From: an uncultured Verrucomicrobia subdivision 3 bacterium
GTDB lineage: Bacteria; Verrucomicrobiota; Verrucomicrobiae; Limisphaerales; UBA11358
DNA length: 5,197 nt
NCBI GenBank assembly: GCA_903921455.1
Contig: CAIXPZ010000205.1
Location: 1 to 5,197 of the forward strand
Reading direction: 5' to 3'
Position 1 is the stretch's first letter; each line of letters begins with the position of its first letter. Shown here one piece after another: positions 1 through 5,197 of the stretch. Both the position numbers and the translations under genes were made by a program. Below the pieces are notes generated by a model. That model did not search any database and was not told the DNA's origin. It saw only the letters and a list, made by a program, of their open reading frames with translations.

Positions 1-1231
1 CCACCTTGGCAATGTCGTCCGGGAGAATCAGCCGGTAAGTGATGTAGGAATTTCTGAACGCATTGCGCTTGTAAGTCACTCCGGCTTTCGCGGCGATGCG
101 CGCCCAAGCGCGCGTCAGCGAATTAGCGCTGGGCAAGTCCGCCGAAATCCGTTCGCGTTTCAACTTGGCGGAGTATTTCGCCAGCCGCGTTTGCAGATTG
201 GGCAGCAACGGCACGCGCCGCGCGGAAATTTTTCCAACGGCGTCGGGCACCTTCAAGCAACCTTCGGCCTCGGCCACCATAACCCACCACAGGCGGACAA
301 TTTCCTCCGTGCGCACGCCACTGAACGCCTTGATCTCCAGCGTGGCTCGGAGACTGTCATCGGCTGCCTCCAGAATCTTCCGCATTTCCTCCGGCGAATA
401 AATGTCGGTGGGCTGGAGCAAATCAATCGCCTGTTGTTCGGATGTAATCTGGGTGCGCTGGTCGCGGTAGTCCGTCGTGGCGGCGGCGGCATGAATGATG
501 CCGTGCGGTAAAAAGCCTTTCGCCTGGGCGAAATTTGAAAAGGCAATGATGCCGTGCCGGTGATTGTTCTTGTTGCGGGCATTGCCGCCAAGCCTTGACA
601 GGTAAGCATCAACGCCGGTCGTCTGCACGGCGCTGATCAAACCCGGAAACGCATCAACGAAGCCCCCGACATACCGCTTGGTGTCGCGTAAGTGGTAGTG
701 GCCGACGCCGCGCTTGACGAGGTGTTCCAAGTATTCGGCGTAAACGCTCTCGATGGTCGCGCCGTGGCGGACGCGCTGGCCGTGGGCAAGGTAGAAGCTG
801 ACGGCTTCGTCCAGCGTGCCGGTCTTGAGCCGATCCTGAAGTTCGGCGTATCGGCGGCAAACCTCGTCCACCTCCAAGCCCAGCGGCGCGGTGGTGGTCT
901 GCGCCAGAATCAGCACGCGCCGGTCTTTCTCCGTGAGGTATTGGGCGCGGGCACCGTCGCGGCTCAAGCGGTTGGCGATTTCCTTGGCGAGCGCCTTGGC
1001 CTTGTCCAGCGTGTTGCGCCGCTGCAAAATCCGGCGTGCGCCTTCGTAGTGTGCAACCTGAAAAGATTGATAAACCTTGGATTCAGTGGCGCTGACCGCG
1101 TTGCTTGAATCTGCCGCCGCTGGCGTTGCCGCCCTGACCGTGACGGGCGCGGCGTAAATGGAAATGGCAACCGATCCGACCGTCACGGTCGCAACCGGTT
1201 TTCTCTCGCTGGTTAAAACACCATTGCCCAT
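1..1231 (-). CDS. Tyrosine-type site-specific recombinase (integrase), C-terminus cut off by window edge
   Basis: Enzyme of the tyrosine recombinase family, which cuts and rejoins DNA through a covalent 3'-phosphotyrosine. The reading frame stays open from an in-frame stop at 1361-1363 to the window edge, and the first ATG is at 1229-1231, giving 410 visible residues. No Shine-Dalgarno is seen. Residues 1-110 look like an arm-type DNA-binding region, interrupted at about 27-52 by an Ala/Ser/Thr-rich stretch. The core-binding domain spans about 159-243 (TIESVYAEYLEHL through NNHRHGIIAFSNFA). The catalytic domain starts near 278. The first catalytic Arg is R307 in AFSGVRTEEIVRLWW, the beta-hairpin Lys is probably K334 in GKISARRVPLL, and the second Arg is R393 in RNAFRNSYITYRL. 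The usual His of the HxxR box is Asn390. The H/W box and the nucleophilic Tyr would lie left of the window. The gene points away from the adjacent tRNA-Gly, a common integrase position. Family assignment is firm; activity cannot be judged. Confidence 0.9.
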   Translation of the reverse strand, partial: MGNGVLTSERKPVATVTVGSVAISIYAAPVTVRAATPAAADSSNAVSATESKVYQSFQVAHYEGARRILQRRNTLDKAKALAKEIANRLSRDGARAQYLTEKDRRVLILAQTTTAPLGLEVDEVCRRYAELQDRLKTGTLDEAVSFYLAHGQRVRHGATIESVYAEYLEHLVKRGVGHYHLRDTKRYVGGFVDAFPGLISAVQTTGVDAYLSRLGGNARNKNNHRHGIIAFSNFAQAKGFLPHGIIHAAAATTDYRDQRTQITSEQQAIDLLQPTDIYSPEEMRKILEAADDSLRATLEIKAFSGVRTEEIVRLWWVMVAEAEGCLKVPDAVGKISARRVPLLPNLQTRLAKYSAKLKRERISADLPSANSLTRAWARIAAKAGVTYKRNAFRNSYITYRLILPDDIAKV

Positions 1232-1283
1232 AAATAGTTTTATTGGGTGTTGGCGTTTCTGCAACGAGAGATTGCGATTTTGG

Positions 1284-1313
1284 CTTGAAAATATTTTCCA
1301 AGTCCGCGCGGAC
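1284..1313. repeat. Two abutting palindromes upstream of the integrase gene
   Basis: Positions 1287-1298 read GAAAATATTTTC, a perfect 12-bp palindrome. Allowing one bulged C, it extends outward through CTTG/CAAG to 1284-1302. Directly next to it, 1302-1313 read GTCCGCGCGGAC, a second perfect 12-bp palindrome. Both lie about 53-82 bp upstream of the integrase ATG, where an operator or accessory-protein site could sit. A single 12-bp palindrome is expected about once in 5 kb by chance; two touching ones are less likely. The regulatory role is inference. Confidence 0.45.
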
Positions 1314-1347
1314 GGGAAAGAAAAGGAACGGCGGGGAAAGGTCTGGG

Positions 1348-1383
1348 GCGCGGAAGAATGTCAGGCGGCGGGAAGTTCCGCGC
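1348..1383. repeat. 8-bp perfect inverted repeat between tRNA-Gly and integrase
   Basis: GCGCGGAA at 1348-1355 is repeated inverted as TTCCGCGC at 1376-1383, separated by 20 bases. The right arm touches the first base of the 11-bp tandem repeat. As RNA it could fold into a hairpin, but no T-run follows on either strand, so it is not an intrinsic terminator. It could be a protein-binding site or chance. Confidence 0.4.
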
Positions 1384-1404
1384 TGATGCAAAACTGATGC
1401 AAAA
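1383..1404. repeat. Perfect 11-bp tandem duplication near tRNA-Gly 3' end
   Basis: CTGATGCAAAA occurs twice head to tail (1383-1393 and 1394-1404), ending 32 bp from the tRNA 3' end. A degenerate third version (CTGACGAAA) follows at about 1415-1423. Short direct repeats beside an attachment site are typical of arm-type integrase or excisionase binding sites, and this is one possible reading. A local slippage duplication is the simpler alternative. Confidence 0.55.
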
Positions 1405-1436
1405 ACCGGCTAAACTGACGAAACCCTTGCAAACAT

Positions 1437-1510
1437 TGGAGCGGGCGAAGGGAATCGAACCCTCGTGAGCAGTTTGGAAAACTGCCGTTCTACCATTGAA
1501 CTACACCCGC
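1437..1510 (-). tRNA. tRNA-Gly, anticodon UCC, CCA encoded
   Basis: Read on the minus strand from 1510, the gene folds into a full cloverleaf. It has a 7-bp acceptor stem (GCGGGTG with CGCCCGC, one G-U pair), a 4-bp D stem GTTC/GAAC, and a 5-bp anticodon stem GCAGT/ACTGC around the loop TTTCCAA. Next come a short variable loop, then a T stem GAGGG/CCCTT with loop TTCGATT. The anticodon is UCC (positions 1476-1478), which reads GGA and, by wobble, GGG glycine codons. The discriminator at 1440 is U, as is usual for bacterial tRNA-Gly, and the next three bases (1439-1437) are CCA, so the 3' end is encoded in the genome. The 3' end faces the integrase gene, making it a candidate chromosomal attachment site. 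Confidence 0.97.
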
Positions 1511-1519
1511 GACCCGGAA

Positions 1520-1547
1520 ATGCTACCGCCCGGTGAGCACTTGTCAA
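1520..1547 (-). promoter_or_regulatory. Sigma70-type promoter of tRNA-Gly
   Basis: On the minus strand a perfect -35 hexamer TTGACA (1547-1542) is followed after 16 bp by TAGCAT (1525-1520), which matches the -10 consensus at four of six positions. The first tRNA base lies 10 bases beyond the -10. This spacing suits a promoter driving the tRNA with a very short leader. A GC-rich stretch between the -10 and the start resembles a stringent discriminator, but that is inference. Confidence 0.7.
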
Positions 1548-1622
1548 CCCGCGCGTGCACGGCAAAGAATCCCCGCAAAAAATATTAACCTGCGCGAACC
1601 GCGAAACGTCTCATGATCCGGT

Positions 1623-2372
1623 ATGAACGCAGGAAAAACCAAAACTCATCGTCGGCCGCCGGCCTTCACGCTGATTGAATTGCTGGTGGTCATCGCCATC
1701 ATCGCCATCCTGGCGGCGATGCTGCTGCCGGCCCTGACCAAGGCCAAGGAAACGGCCAAGCGGATTTCCTGCAATAACAATCTCCGCCAACTCGGCATGG
1801 CGATGCGCATGTATGTGGACGACAGCCAGGGCACGTTGCCGCCCCACATCACAGCCTCACGCTGGCCGAATAAATTTTTTGATTATTACGGCAAAAACCT
1901 GAAAGTGCTGCTCTGCCCCAGCGAAATCACCAACACGCCCGCCACCATCGGCCCATCCAACAACGTCGCCGACGCCGCGCCCCGCAGCTACTTCATCAAC
2001 GGGTGGAATGATTATTTTTACAACCAGCTCGGAGCGGCAAACTATGACAGCGTGTTTCGTTCGGGAACCTATCAGACGGGCATCAAAGAAAACGCCATCC
2101 TCCACCCCAGCGACACGGTGGTGCTGGGTGAAAAAGAGTCCTTCCGGGGCGACTTTTACATGGACATGCTCGCCGGCAACGGGGACGACTCCGCCGGGGC
2201 CGTGGCGCAAGACCGGCATTCCGGCCGGGGCGAAGGCACGCAAACCGGCGGCTCCAGCAACACTTTTGCGGACGGCAGCACGCGCTACTATAAATTTGGA
2301 AAAGCCTTCAACCCGCTGAACCTCTGGGCCGTCAGCGACGCGGACCGGGTTACCTACGCCATCCAATTTTGA
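1623..2372 (+). CDS. Prepilin-type pseudopilin-like protein (type II secretion G-like, H-x-DG family)
   Basis: Membrane-anchored protein with a type III (prepilin) signal. A basic 14-residue leader ends in PPA, followed by [24 protein letters not shown]. Prepilin peptidase should cut between A14 and F15 and methylate F15. E19 is the conserved Glu+5, and residues 15-38 form the hydrophobic helix. Next comes [21 protein letters not shown], typical of the large pseudopilin-like family of Verrucomicrobiota and Planctomycetota. The C-terminal domain carries H199 and, after a 17-residue gap, FADGS (D217-G218), the H-x(n)-DG signature. C50 and C98 could form a disulfide. Length (249 aa) is normal for the family. 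The start is fixed by an in-frame stop at 1614-1616. The -1 residue is Ala instead of the usual Gly. No secretion genes lie nearby, so it is an orphan whose true job (filament subunit, surface protein) is unknown. Confidence 0.9.
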   Translation: MNAGKTKTHRRPPAFTLIELLVVIAIIAILAAMLLPALTKAKETAKRISCNNNLRQLGMAMRMYVDDSQGTLPPHITASRWPNKFFDYYGKNLKVLLCPSEITNTPATIGPSNNVADAAPRSYFINGWNDYFYNQLGAANYDSVFRSGTYQTGIKENAILHPSDTVVLGEKESFRGDFYMDMLAGNGDDSAGAVAQDRHSGRGEGTQTGGSSNTFADGSTRYYKFGKAFNPLNLWAVSDADRVTYAIQF

Positions 2373-2412
2373 CGCACTTGCTTCGCCGTCCGCCCGGCGC
2401 TAAACTCGCGCG

Positions 2413-3789
2413 ATGAATTCGCTGCTGCTCACCGGCGGACGGGTGATTGACCCCGCCAATAAATTTGATGCCATTGCCGACGTCCTTATTCTGAACGGCA
2501 AAATTTCCGCCATCGGCAAAAACCTTTCCGCCCCCGCCGATGTGGAAACTTTGGATGTGAAGGGGAAAATAGTTTCCCCCGGACTGATTGATCTGCACGT
2601 CCACTTTCGCGAACCCGGCCAGACCGCCAAGGAAAACATCGCCACGGGCACGGCGGCGGCGGCACGCGGCGGCTTCACTTCGGTCGTCTGCATGCCGAAC
2701 ACCTCGCCGGCGATTGATTCCGCCGGCACCGTCGCGCTCATCCACGAACGCGCCGAACGCGAAGGGATTGTGAATGTTTTGGTCAGCGGCGCGATCACCA
2801 AAGGCATCGCGGGCGAGGAACTCGCCCCCATCGGCGGCTTAAAAAAAGCCGGCGTGGTCGCCATCACGGACGACGGCCATTGCGTGCAGAACAACGACCT
2901 CATGCGCCGCGCCTGCGAGTATGCGAAGATGTTCGATCTGCCGCTGTTCGACCATTGCCAGGATTACTCGCTCGTGACCGACGGCGTGATGCACGAAGGC
3001 TATTGGAACGTCGCCCTCGGTCTGCGCGGCTGGCCGGCGGCGGGCGAAGAGATGATCGTCGCGCGCAATATTCTGCTCGCGGAACTCACCGGCGCAAAAA
3101 TCCATTGCCAGCACTTGAGCGCGGCGGGCAGCGTGCGGCTGATTCGCGAAGCCAAAAAACGCGGCGTCACCATCTCCGGCGAAGCCTGCCCACACCATTT
3201 CACGCTCACGGATGCGGCAGTCGCCGGCAGTGAAAAATTCTGGAACGAGGACGGGAAAATTCTAGCCGCCACCCAAAGCAGCAACCGGCCGGAGTGGCCG
3301 GCTTACGACACGAATTTCAAGATGAACCCCCCGCTCCGCTCCGCCAAGGATCGCGAGGCGATTCTCGAAGGCCTGGCCGATGGCACGATTGAAATCCTGG
3401 GCAGCGACCACGCGCCGCACTGTGATTATGAAAAAGAAGTCGAGTTCGACTATGCGCCGTTCGGCATCACCGGCCTCGAAACGGAACTGGCGCTTTCACT
3501 CTTGCAACTCGTCCACACGAAAAGAATTTCCCTGACAGACATGATTGCAAAGTACACCGTCAATCCCGCGCGTTTGCTGAATCTGGCGAAAGGCACATTG
3601 AGCGTCGGCGCGGATGCGGACGTGACCGTGTTTGATGTTGATCAAGAATGGGTTTATCAACGCGAAGATTCCGCTAGTAAATCCAAGAATAACCCCTTCT
3701 TCGGCTGGAAACTCAAAGGCAAGGTGGCGGCCACGATGGTCGCCGGGAAAAAAGTTTATGTTGAACAACCCGAACTCGCGGCGGTCTAA
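2413..3789 (+). CDS. pyrC: Dihydroorotase, class I (EC 3.5.2.3)
   Basis: Cytoplasmic zinc amidohydrolase that interconverts N-carbamoyl-aspartate and dihydroorotate, the third step of de novo pyrimidine synthesis. The frame encodes 458 residues. The motifs are in family order: HVHFREPG (metal ligands H62 and H64, substrate Arg R66), CMPNT (93-97, substrate Asn N96), ITDDG (D153, the bridging ligand in Aquifex-type enzymes in place of carboxylated Lys), DHCQD (H181), HCQHLS (H234), EACPHHF (258-263), KMNPPLR (303-309) and SDHAPH (D332, catalytic base). The C-terminal PFFGWKLKGKV is also typical. All expected catalytic residues are present. The start is fixed by an in-frame stop at 2401-2403; no Shine-Dalgarno is visible. 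It is longer than the roughly 425-430 residues I expect, mainly because of extra sequence at about 272-297 between the HHF motif and YDTNFK. No pyrB is adjacent in the window. A hydantoinase or allantoinase is less likely given the PNT and PPLR motifs. Confidence 0.96.
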   Translation: MNSLLLTGGRVIDPANKFDAIADVLILNGKISAIGKNLSAPADVETLDVKGKIVSPGLIDLHVHFREPGQTAKENIATGTAAAARGGFTSVVCMPNTSPAIDSAGTVALIHERAEREGIVNVLVSGAITKGIAGEELAPIGGLKKAGVVAITDDGHCVQNNDLMRRACEYAKMFDLPLFDHCQDYSLVTDGVMHEGYWNVALGLRGWPAAGEEMIVARNILLAELTGAKIHCQHLSAAGSVRLIREAKKRGVTISGEACPHHFTLTDAAVAGSEKFWNEDGKILAATQSSNRPEWPAYDTNFKMNPPLRSAKDREAILEGLADGTIEILGSDHAPHCDYEKEVEFDYAPFGITGLETELALSLLQLVHTKRISLTDMIAKYTVNPARLLNLAKGTLSVGADADVTVFDVDQEWVYQREDSASKSKNNPFFGWKLKGKVAATMVAGKKVYVEQPELAAV

Positions 3790-3813
3790 TTCTGAAACCT
3801 ATAAATTAACATT

Positions 3814-4251
3814 ATGAAAAAAATCCTCATTGCAATCCTGGCAATCACAGCCTTCTGGCAGGTCAACGCAGCGGACGCCACCTGGCTCACCGACCTTCCG
3901 AAAGCTGAAGCGCAGGCGAAAGCCGAGAATAAAATTGTGCTCATGGACTTCACCGGCTCGGATTGGTGCGGCTGGTGCATCAAGTTCCGCAAGGAAGTGC
4001 TGGATACGGCGGAGTTTCAAGCCTACGCCGCCAAAAATGTCGTGCTGGTGGAACTGGATTACCCGCACAAGAAAGTTCAGGCAGACGATTTGAAGAAAGC
4101 CAACGCCGCGTTGAAAACCCAATACGACATTCACGGTTTCCCCACGCTGGTGGTGCTGGACAAGGACGGCAAGGAAATCGGCCGGCAGGTGGGTTACGCT
4201 GAAGGCGGTCCGAAGGCGTTCATCGCCAAGCTGGAAGGATACAAAAAATAG
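3814..4251 (+). CDS. Secreted thioredoxin-fold protein with WCGWC active site
   Basis: Predicted extracytoplasmic disulfide oxidoreductase, 145 residues. Residues 1-19 form a Sec signal peptide (KK, hydrophobic core LIAILAITAFW, then VNA), with likely cleavage between A19 and A20. The mature domain has IVLMDFTGSDWCGWC, with redox cysteines C52 and C55, the cis-proline motif GFPT (P110), and VVLDKDGKEIGRQVGY for the last strands. This layout fits the Thioredoxin_7-like group common in Verrucomicrobiota and Planctomycetota. The substrate is unknown; reduction or isomerisation of disulfides in exported proteins is the family expectation. The start is fixed by an in-frame stop at 3802-3804. Only 24 bp separate it from pyrC and no terminator lies between, so the two are probably co-transcribed, though no functional link to pyrimidine synthesis is evident. 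An intrinsic terminator follows. Confidence 0.92.
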   Translation: MKKILIAILAITAFWQVNAADATWLTDLPKAEAQAKAENKIVLMDFTGSDWCGWCIKFRKEVLDTAEFQAYAAKNVVLVELDYPHKKVQADDLKKANAALKTQYDIHGFPTLVVLDKDGKEIGRQVGYAEGGPKAFIAKLEGYKK

Positions 4252-4272
4252 AACAGGGCCTTGGCCTTTGAT

Positions 4273-4304
4273 CCGGCGCGGCAGCCCACTGTCGCGCCGG
4301 TTTT
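4273..4304 (+). terminator. Strong intrinsic terminator after the thioredoxin gene
   Basis: A 12-bp stem (4273-4284 paired with 4289-4300, one G-U pair, GC-rich) closes a four-base loop CCCA and is followed by TTTTATTTATT. It lies 21 bp after the thioredoxin stop codon and ends the plus-strand unit. The convergent scpB stop codon lies just beyond it. On the minus strand the hairpin is not followed by a T-run, so it would work there only as an RNA 3'-end stabiliser, not a full terminator. Confidence 0.9.
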
Positions 4305-4306
4305 AT

Positions 4307-5014
4307 TTATTCCGCAGCGGGAGCTTCGGCGGGCGCGGCGGGCGTGGCTACAATCTCCGTTTTCACTTCTTCGCTCAACTGAAGCTGCTCCGGCGGCACG
4401 GTGGCCAACCCAGCATCCGCCGTGACGGGCGCGGGCGGACGTTCCACCGGAATCCGCCGCAGTTCATCGGCTGCCGGTAAATCTTCCAAACCGCGCAGGC
4501 CAAAATATTCCAAAAATAATGGCGTGGTGCTGTAAAGCGCCGGCCGGCCGACCACTTCGGCGCGCCCGCTTTGCTCGACGAGGCCGCGCTCCAAAATCGT
4601 TTGCATCGTGCCGTCCACGTTCACACCACGCACCTGCTCCACCTCGGCGCGCGTCACGGGCTGGCGATACGCGATGATGGCCAGGGTTTCCAAAGCCGCC
4701 TGCGAGAGCCGCGAAGGGCGATTCTTAACGCCCACCAAAGCCTTGAGCCACGGCGCAAATTCCGGCTGGGTGACGAACTGCCACGCGCCGGCAACGCACA
4801 CAAGCCGAAAACTGCGCCCCGCCGTTTCGTGTTCGCGCGCAAGCTCTTCAAGGGCGGCGGTGATATCCTCGTCCTTGGTTTTCTTATAATTCTTGGCGGT
4901 TTCGATCGCGTCCTCCGCCGTGGCGGCATTCGTTAGAATGTCACGCAGCTCTTTGGCGCTCATCGGCTTTTGGGCGGAGAAGAGCAGTGGTTCAAGAATG
5001 AATTTGAGTTCCAT
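4307..5014 (-). CDS. scpB: Segregation and condensation protein B
   Basis: Cytoplasmic winged-helix protein that, with ScpA, forms the accessory part of the bacterial Smc condensin needed to compact and separate chromosomes. The 235-residue product begins with MELKFILEPLLFSAQKPMS, the usual first helix. The first winged helix ends near RLVCVAGAWQFVTQPEFAPW (70-89), and the second carries the family signature LSQAALETLAIIAYRQPVTR (103-122). This continues with VEQVRGVNVDGTMQTILERG and GRPALYSTTPLFLEYFGL (156-173). The folded domain ends near residue 180. A tail of about 55 residues rich in Pro, Ala and Glu follows (ending APAEAPAAE), probably disordered. The ATG is preceded by AATTTTAAG with at best a weak ribosome site. 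It starts 8 bp after the stop of the upstream acidic-tail gene, so the two likely share a transcript. It converges on the pyrC-thioredoxin unit. Confidence 0.96.
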   Translation of the reverse strand: MELKFILEPLLFSAQKPMSAKELRDILTNAATAEDAIETAKNYKKTKDEDITAALEELAREHETAGRSFRLVCVAGAWQFVTQPEFAPWLKALVGVKNRPSRLSQAALETLAIIAYRQPVTRAEVEQVRGVNVDGTMQTILERGLVEQSGRAEVVGRPALYSTTPLFLEYFGLRGLEDLPAADELRRIPVERPPAPVTADAGLATVPPEQLQLSEEVKTEIVATPAAPAEAPAAE

Positions 5015-5022
5015 CTTAAAAT

Positions 5023-5197
5023 TTAATTTGGTTTTTGTTCGTCGTTGCCAGCTGCTGCTGCTTCGCCGTTATCATCATCCTCATCATCGTCATCCTCATC
5101 ATCGTCATCCTCATCATCGTCATCCTCATCATCGTCATCCTCATCATCGTCATCCTCATCATCGTCATCCTCATCATCGTCATCCTCATCATCGTCA
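5023..5197 (-). CDS. 3' end of an unidentified gene with a long Asp/Glu tail (possibly scpA)
   Basis: On the minus strand a frame entering from the right edge stays open for 57 codons to a TAA at 5023-5025. The first 42 visible residues are all acidic (34 Asp, 8 Glu) in the pattern DDDDE, followed by NGEAAAAGNDEQKPN and the stop. No catalytic or fold motif is visible, so the product cannot be named. Support for this frame: it stops 8 bp before the scpB ATG, as in a normal operon, and the codon pattern GAT-GAC-GAT-GAT-GAG is a plausible acidic tail. scpA commonly precedes scpB, so ScpA with an acidic extension is a reasonable guess, but only from position. Of the other minus-strand frames, one reads TGA stops and the other a Met/Thr/Arg repeat. 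Confidence 0.65.
   Translation of the reverse strand, partial: DDDEDDDDEDDDDEDDDDEDDDDEDDDDEDDDDEDDDDEDDDNGEAAAAGNDEQKPN
5080..5197. repeat. 15-bp tandem repeat (minisatellite), 7 full copies plus 13 bases, open at window edge
   Basis: The plus-strand unit CTCATCATCGTCATC repeats without a single mismatch from 5080-5094 through 5170-5184, and a partial copy fills 5185-5197. A related ATCATCATC precedes it at 5071-5079. The unit is a multiple of three, so copy-number change keeps the reading frame and only lengthens or shortens the acidic tail encoded on the minus strand. The array may continue beyond the window. Confidence 0.97.

Larger units (their letters stand above)
1232..1436. other. 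Non-coding region between integrase and tRNA-Gly
   Basis: No convincing gene lies here. Short open frames on both strands give arginine- and proline-rich, low-complexity translations without recognisable motifs. The stretch instead holds several symmetric or repeated elements, listed separately: two abutting palindromes, an 8-bp inverted repeat and an 11-bp tandem duplication. It also contains the 5' flank of the integrase gene. There, on the minus strand, an AT-rich segment (AATAAAACTATTT) directly precedes the ATG and could be a weak -10 region giving a nearly leaderless transcript. No hairpin with a T-run that would terminate the tRNA transcript was found. Confidence 0.6.

Noticed and set aside
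253..612. A 119-codon minus-strand frame with an ATG inside the integrase region
   Set aside because: It is out of frame with the long open integrase frame, which carries clear recombinase motifs; the translation is Arg/Pro-rich and meaningless.
1217..1251. Inverted repeat AACACC/GGTGTT flanking the integrase start codon
   Set aside because: Only 6 bp with a 23-base gap; too short to argue that it hides the start codon.
1083..1397. Overlapping open frames on both strands of 80-100 codons between the integrase and the tRNA
   Set aside because: They overlap each other and the integrase 5' end, and their translations are Arg/Pro/Gly-rich with no recognisable motif, as expected from GC-rich DNA read out of frame.
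1541..1588. Possible plus-strand promoter for the pseudopilin (TTGTCA at 1541 with AAGAAT at 1565, or a lone TATTAA at 1583)
   Set aside because: Spacing of 18 bp with a poor -10, or a -10 without a -35. The TTGTCA is simply the opposite strand of the tRNA promoter's TTGACA. Too weak to list.
1857..2366. A 169-codon minus-strand frame opposite the pseudopilin gene
   Set aside because: Antisense shadow of a gene with a clear prepilin signal and family motifs; it is Val/Gly/Ala-rich without domain features.
2384..2399. Small hairpin CGCCG/CGGCG between pseudopilin and pyrC
   Set aside because: Only a 5-bp stem and no T-run, so not a terminator; expected by chance in GC-rich DNA.
5071..5197. 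Plus-strand reading of the tandem repeat as poly-Ser, or CRISPR-like array
   Set aside because: All plus frames are open simply because of the repeat and no gene context supports them. There are no spacers between the 15-bp units, so it is not a CRISPR array.

Overview
The window looks like a stretch of a Verrucomicrobiota chromosome, most likely the Pedosphaera/Limisphaerales side of that phylum. This is inferred from gene style alone. The clues are a stand-alone prepilin-like protein with a C-terminal H-x(n)-DG motif, a tyrosine recombinase with a weakly conserved arm domain and an Asn-x-x-Arg in place of His-x-x-Arg, a WCGWC periplasmic thioredoxin, and ATG starts with almost no Shine-Dalgarno sequence. 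All protein calls come from reading motifs, without a database search.

Left part (1-1510). A tyrosine recombinase gene on the minus strand runs off the left edge, so its last catalytic residues are not visible. About 205 bp of non-coding DNA, rich in palindromes and repeats, separates it from a complete tRNA-Gly(UCC) gene on the same strand. That tRNA encodes its CCA end, has a good sigma70-type promoter, and has its 3' end facing the integrase. This is the usual layout of one end of an integrative element inserted at a tRNA gene. Whether an element is really present depends on sequence left of the window.

Middle part (1623-4304), all on the plus strand: an orphan type IV pilin-like/pseudopilin protein, a class I dihydroorotase (pyrC, de novo pyrimidine synthesis) with an apparent insertion of about 26 residues, and a secreted thioredoxin-fold protein 24 bp behind pyrC. 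A strong intrinsic terminator closes the unit. The pyrC-thioredoxin pair is probably co-transcribed. The 40 bp before pyrC would also allow read-through from the pilin gene.

Right part (4307-5197), minus strand and convergent with the middle block: scpB (condensin accessory subunit). Eight bases upstream of it lies the 3' end of another gene, whose product ends in a run of at least 42 acidic residues encoded by a near-perfect 15-bp tandem repeat that reaches the window edge. By position this gene may be scpA, but no diagnostic ScpA sequence is visible.

I found no CRISPR array, no toxin-antitoxin pair and no recognisable new defence system. The points most worth checking are the tRNA-Gly/integrase junction with its repeat cluster, the in-frame acidic minisatellite upstream of scpB, and the dihydroorotase insertion.
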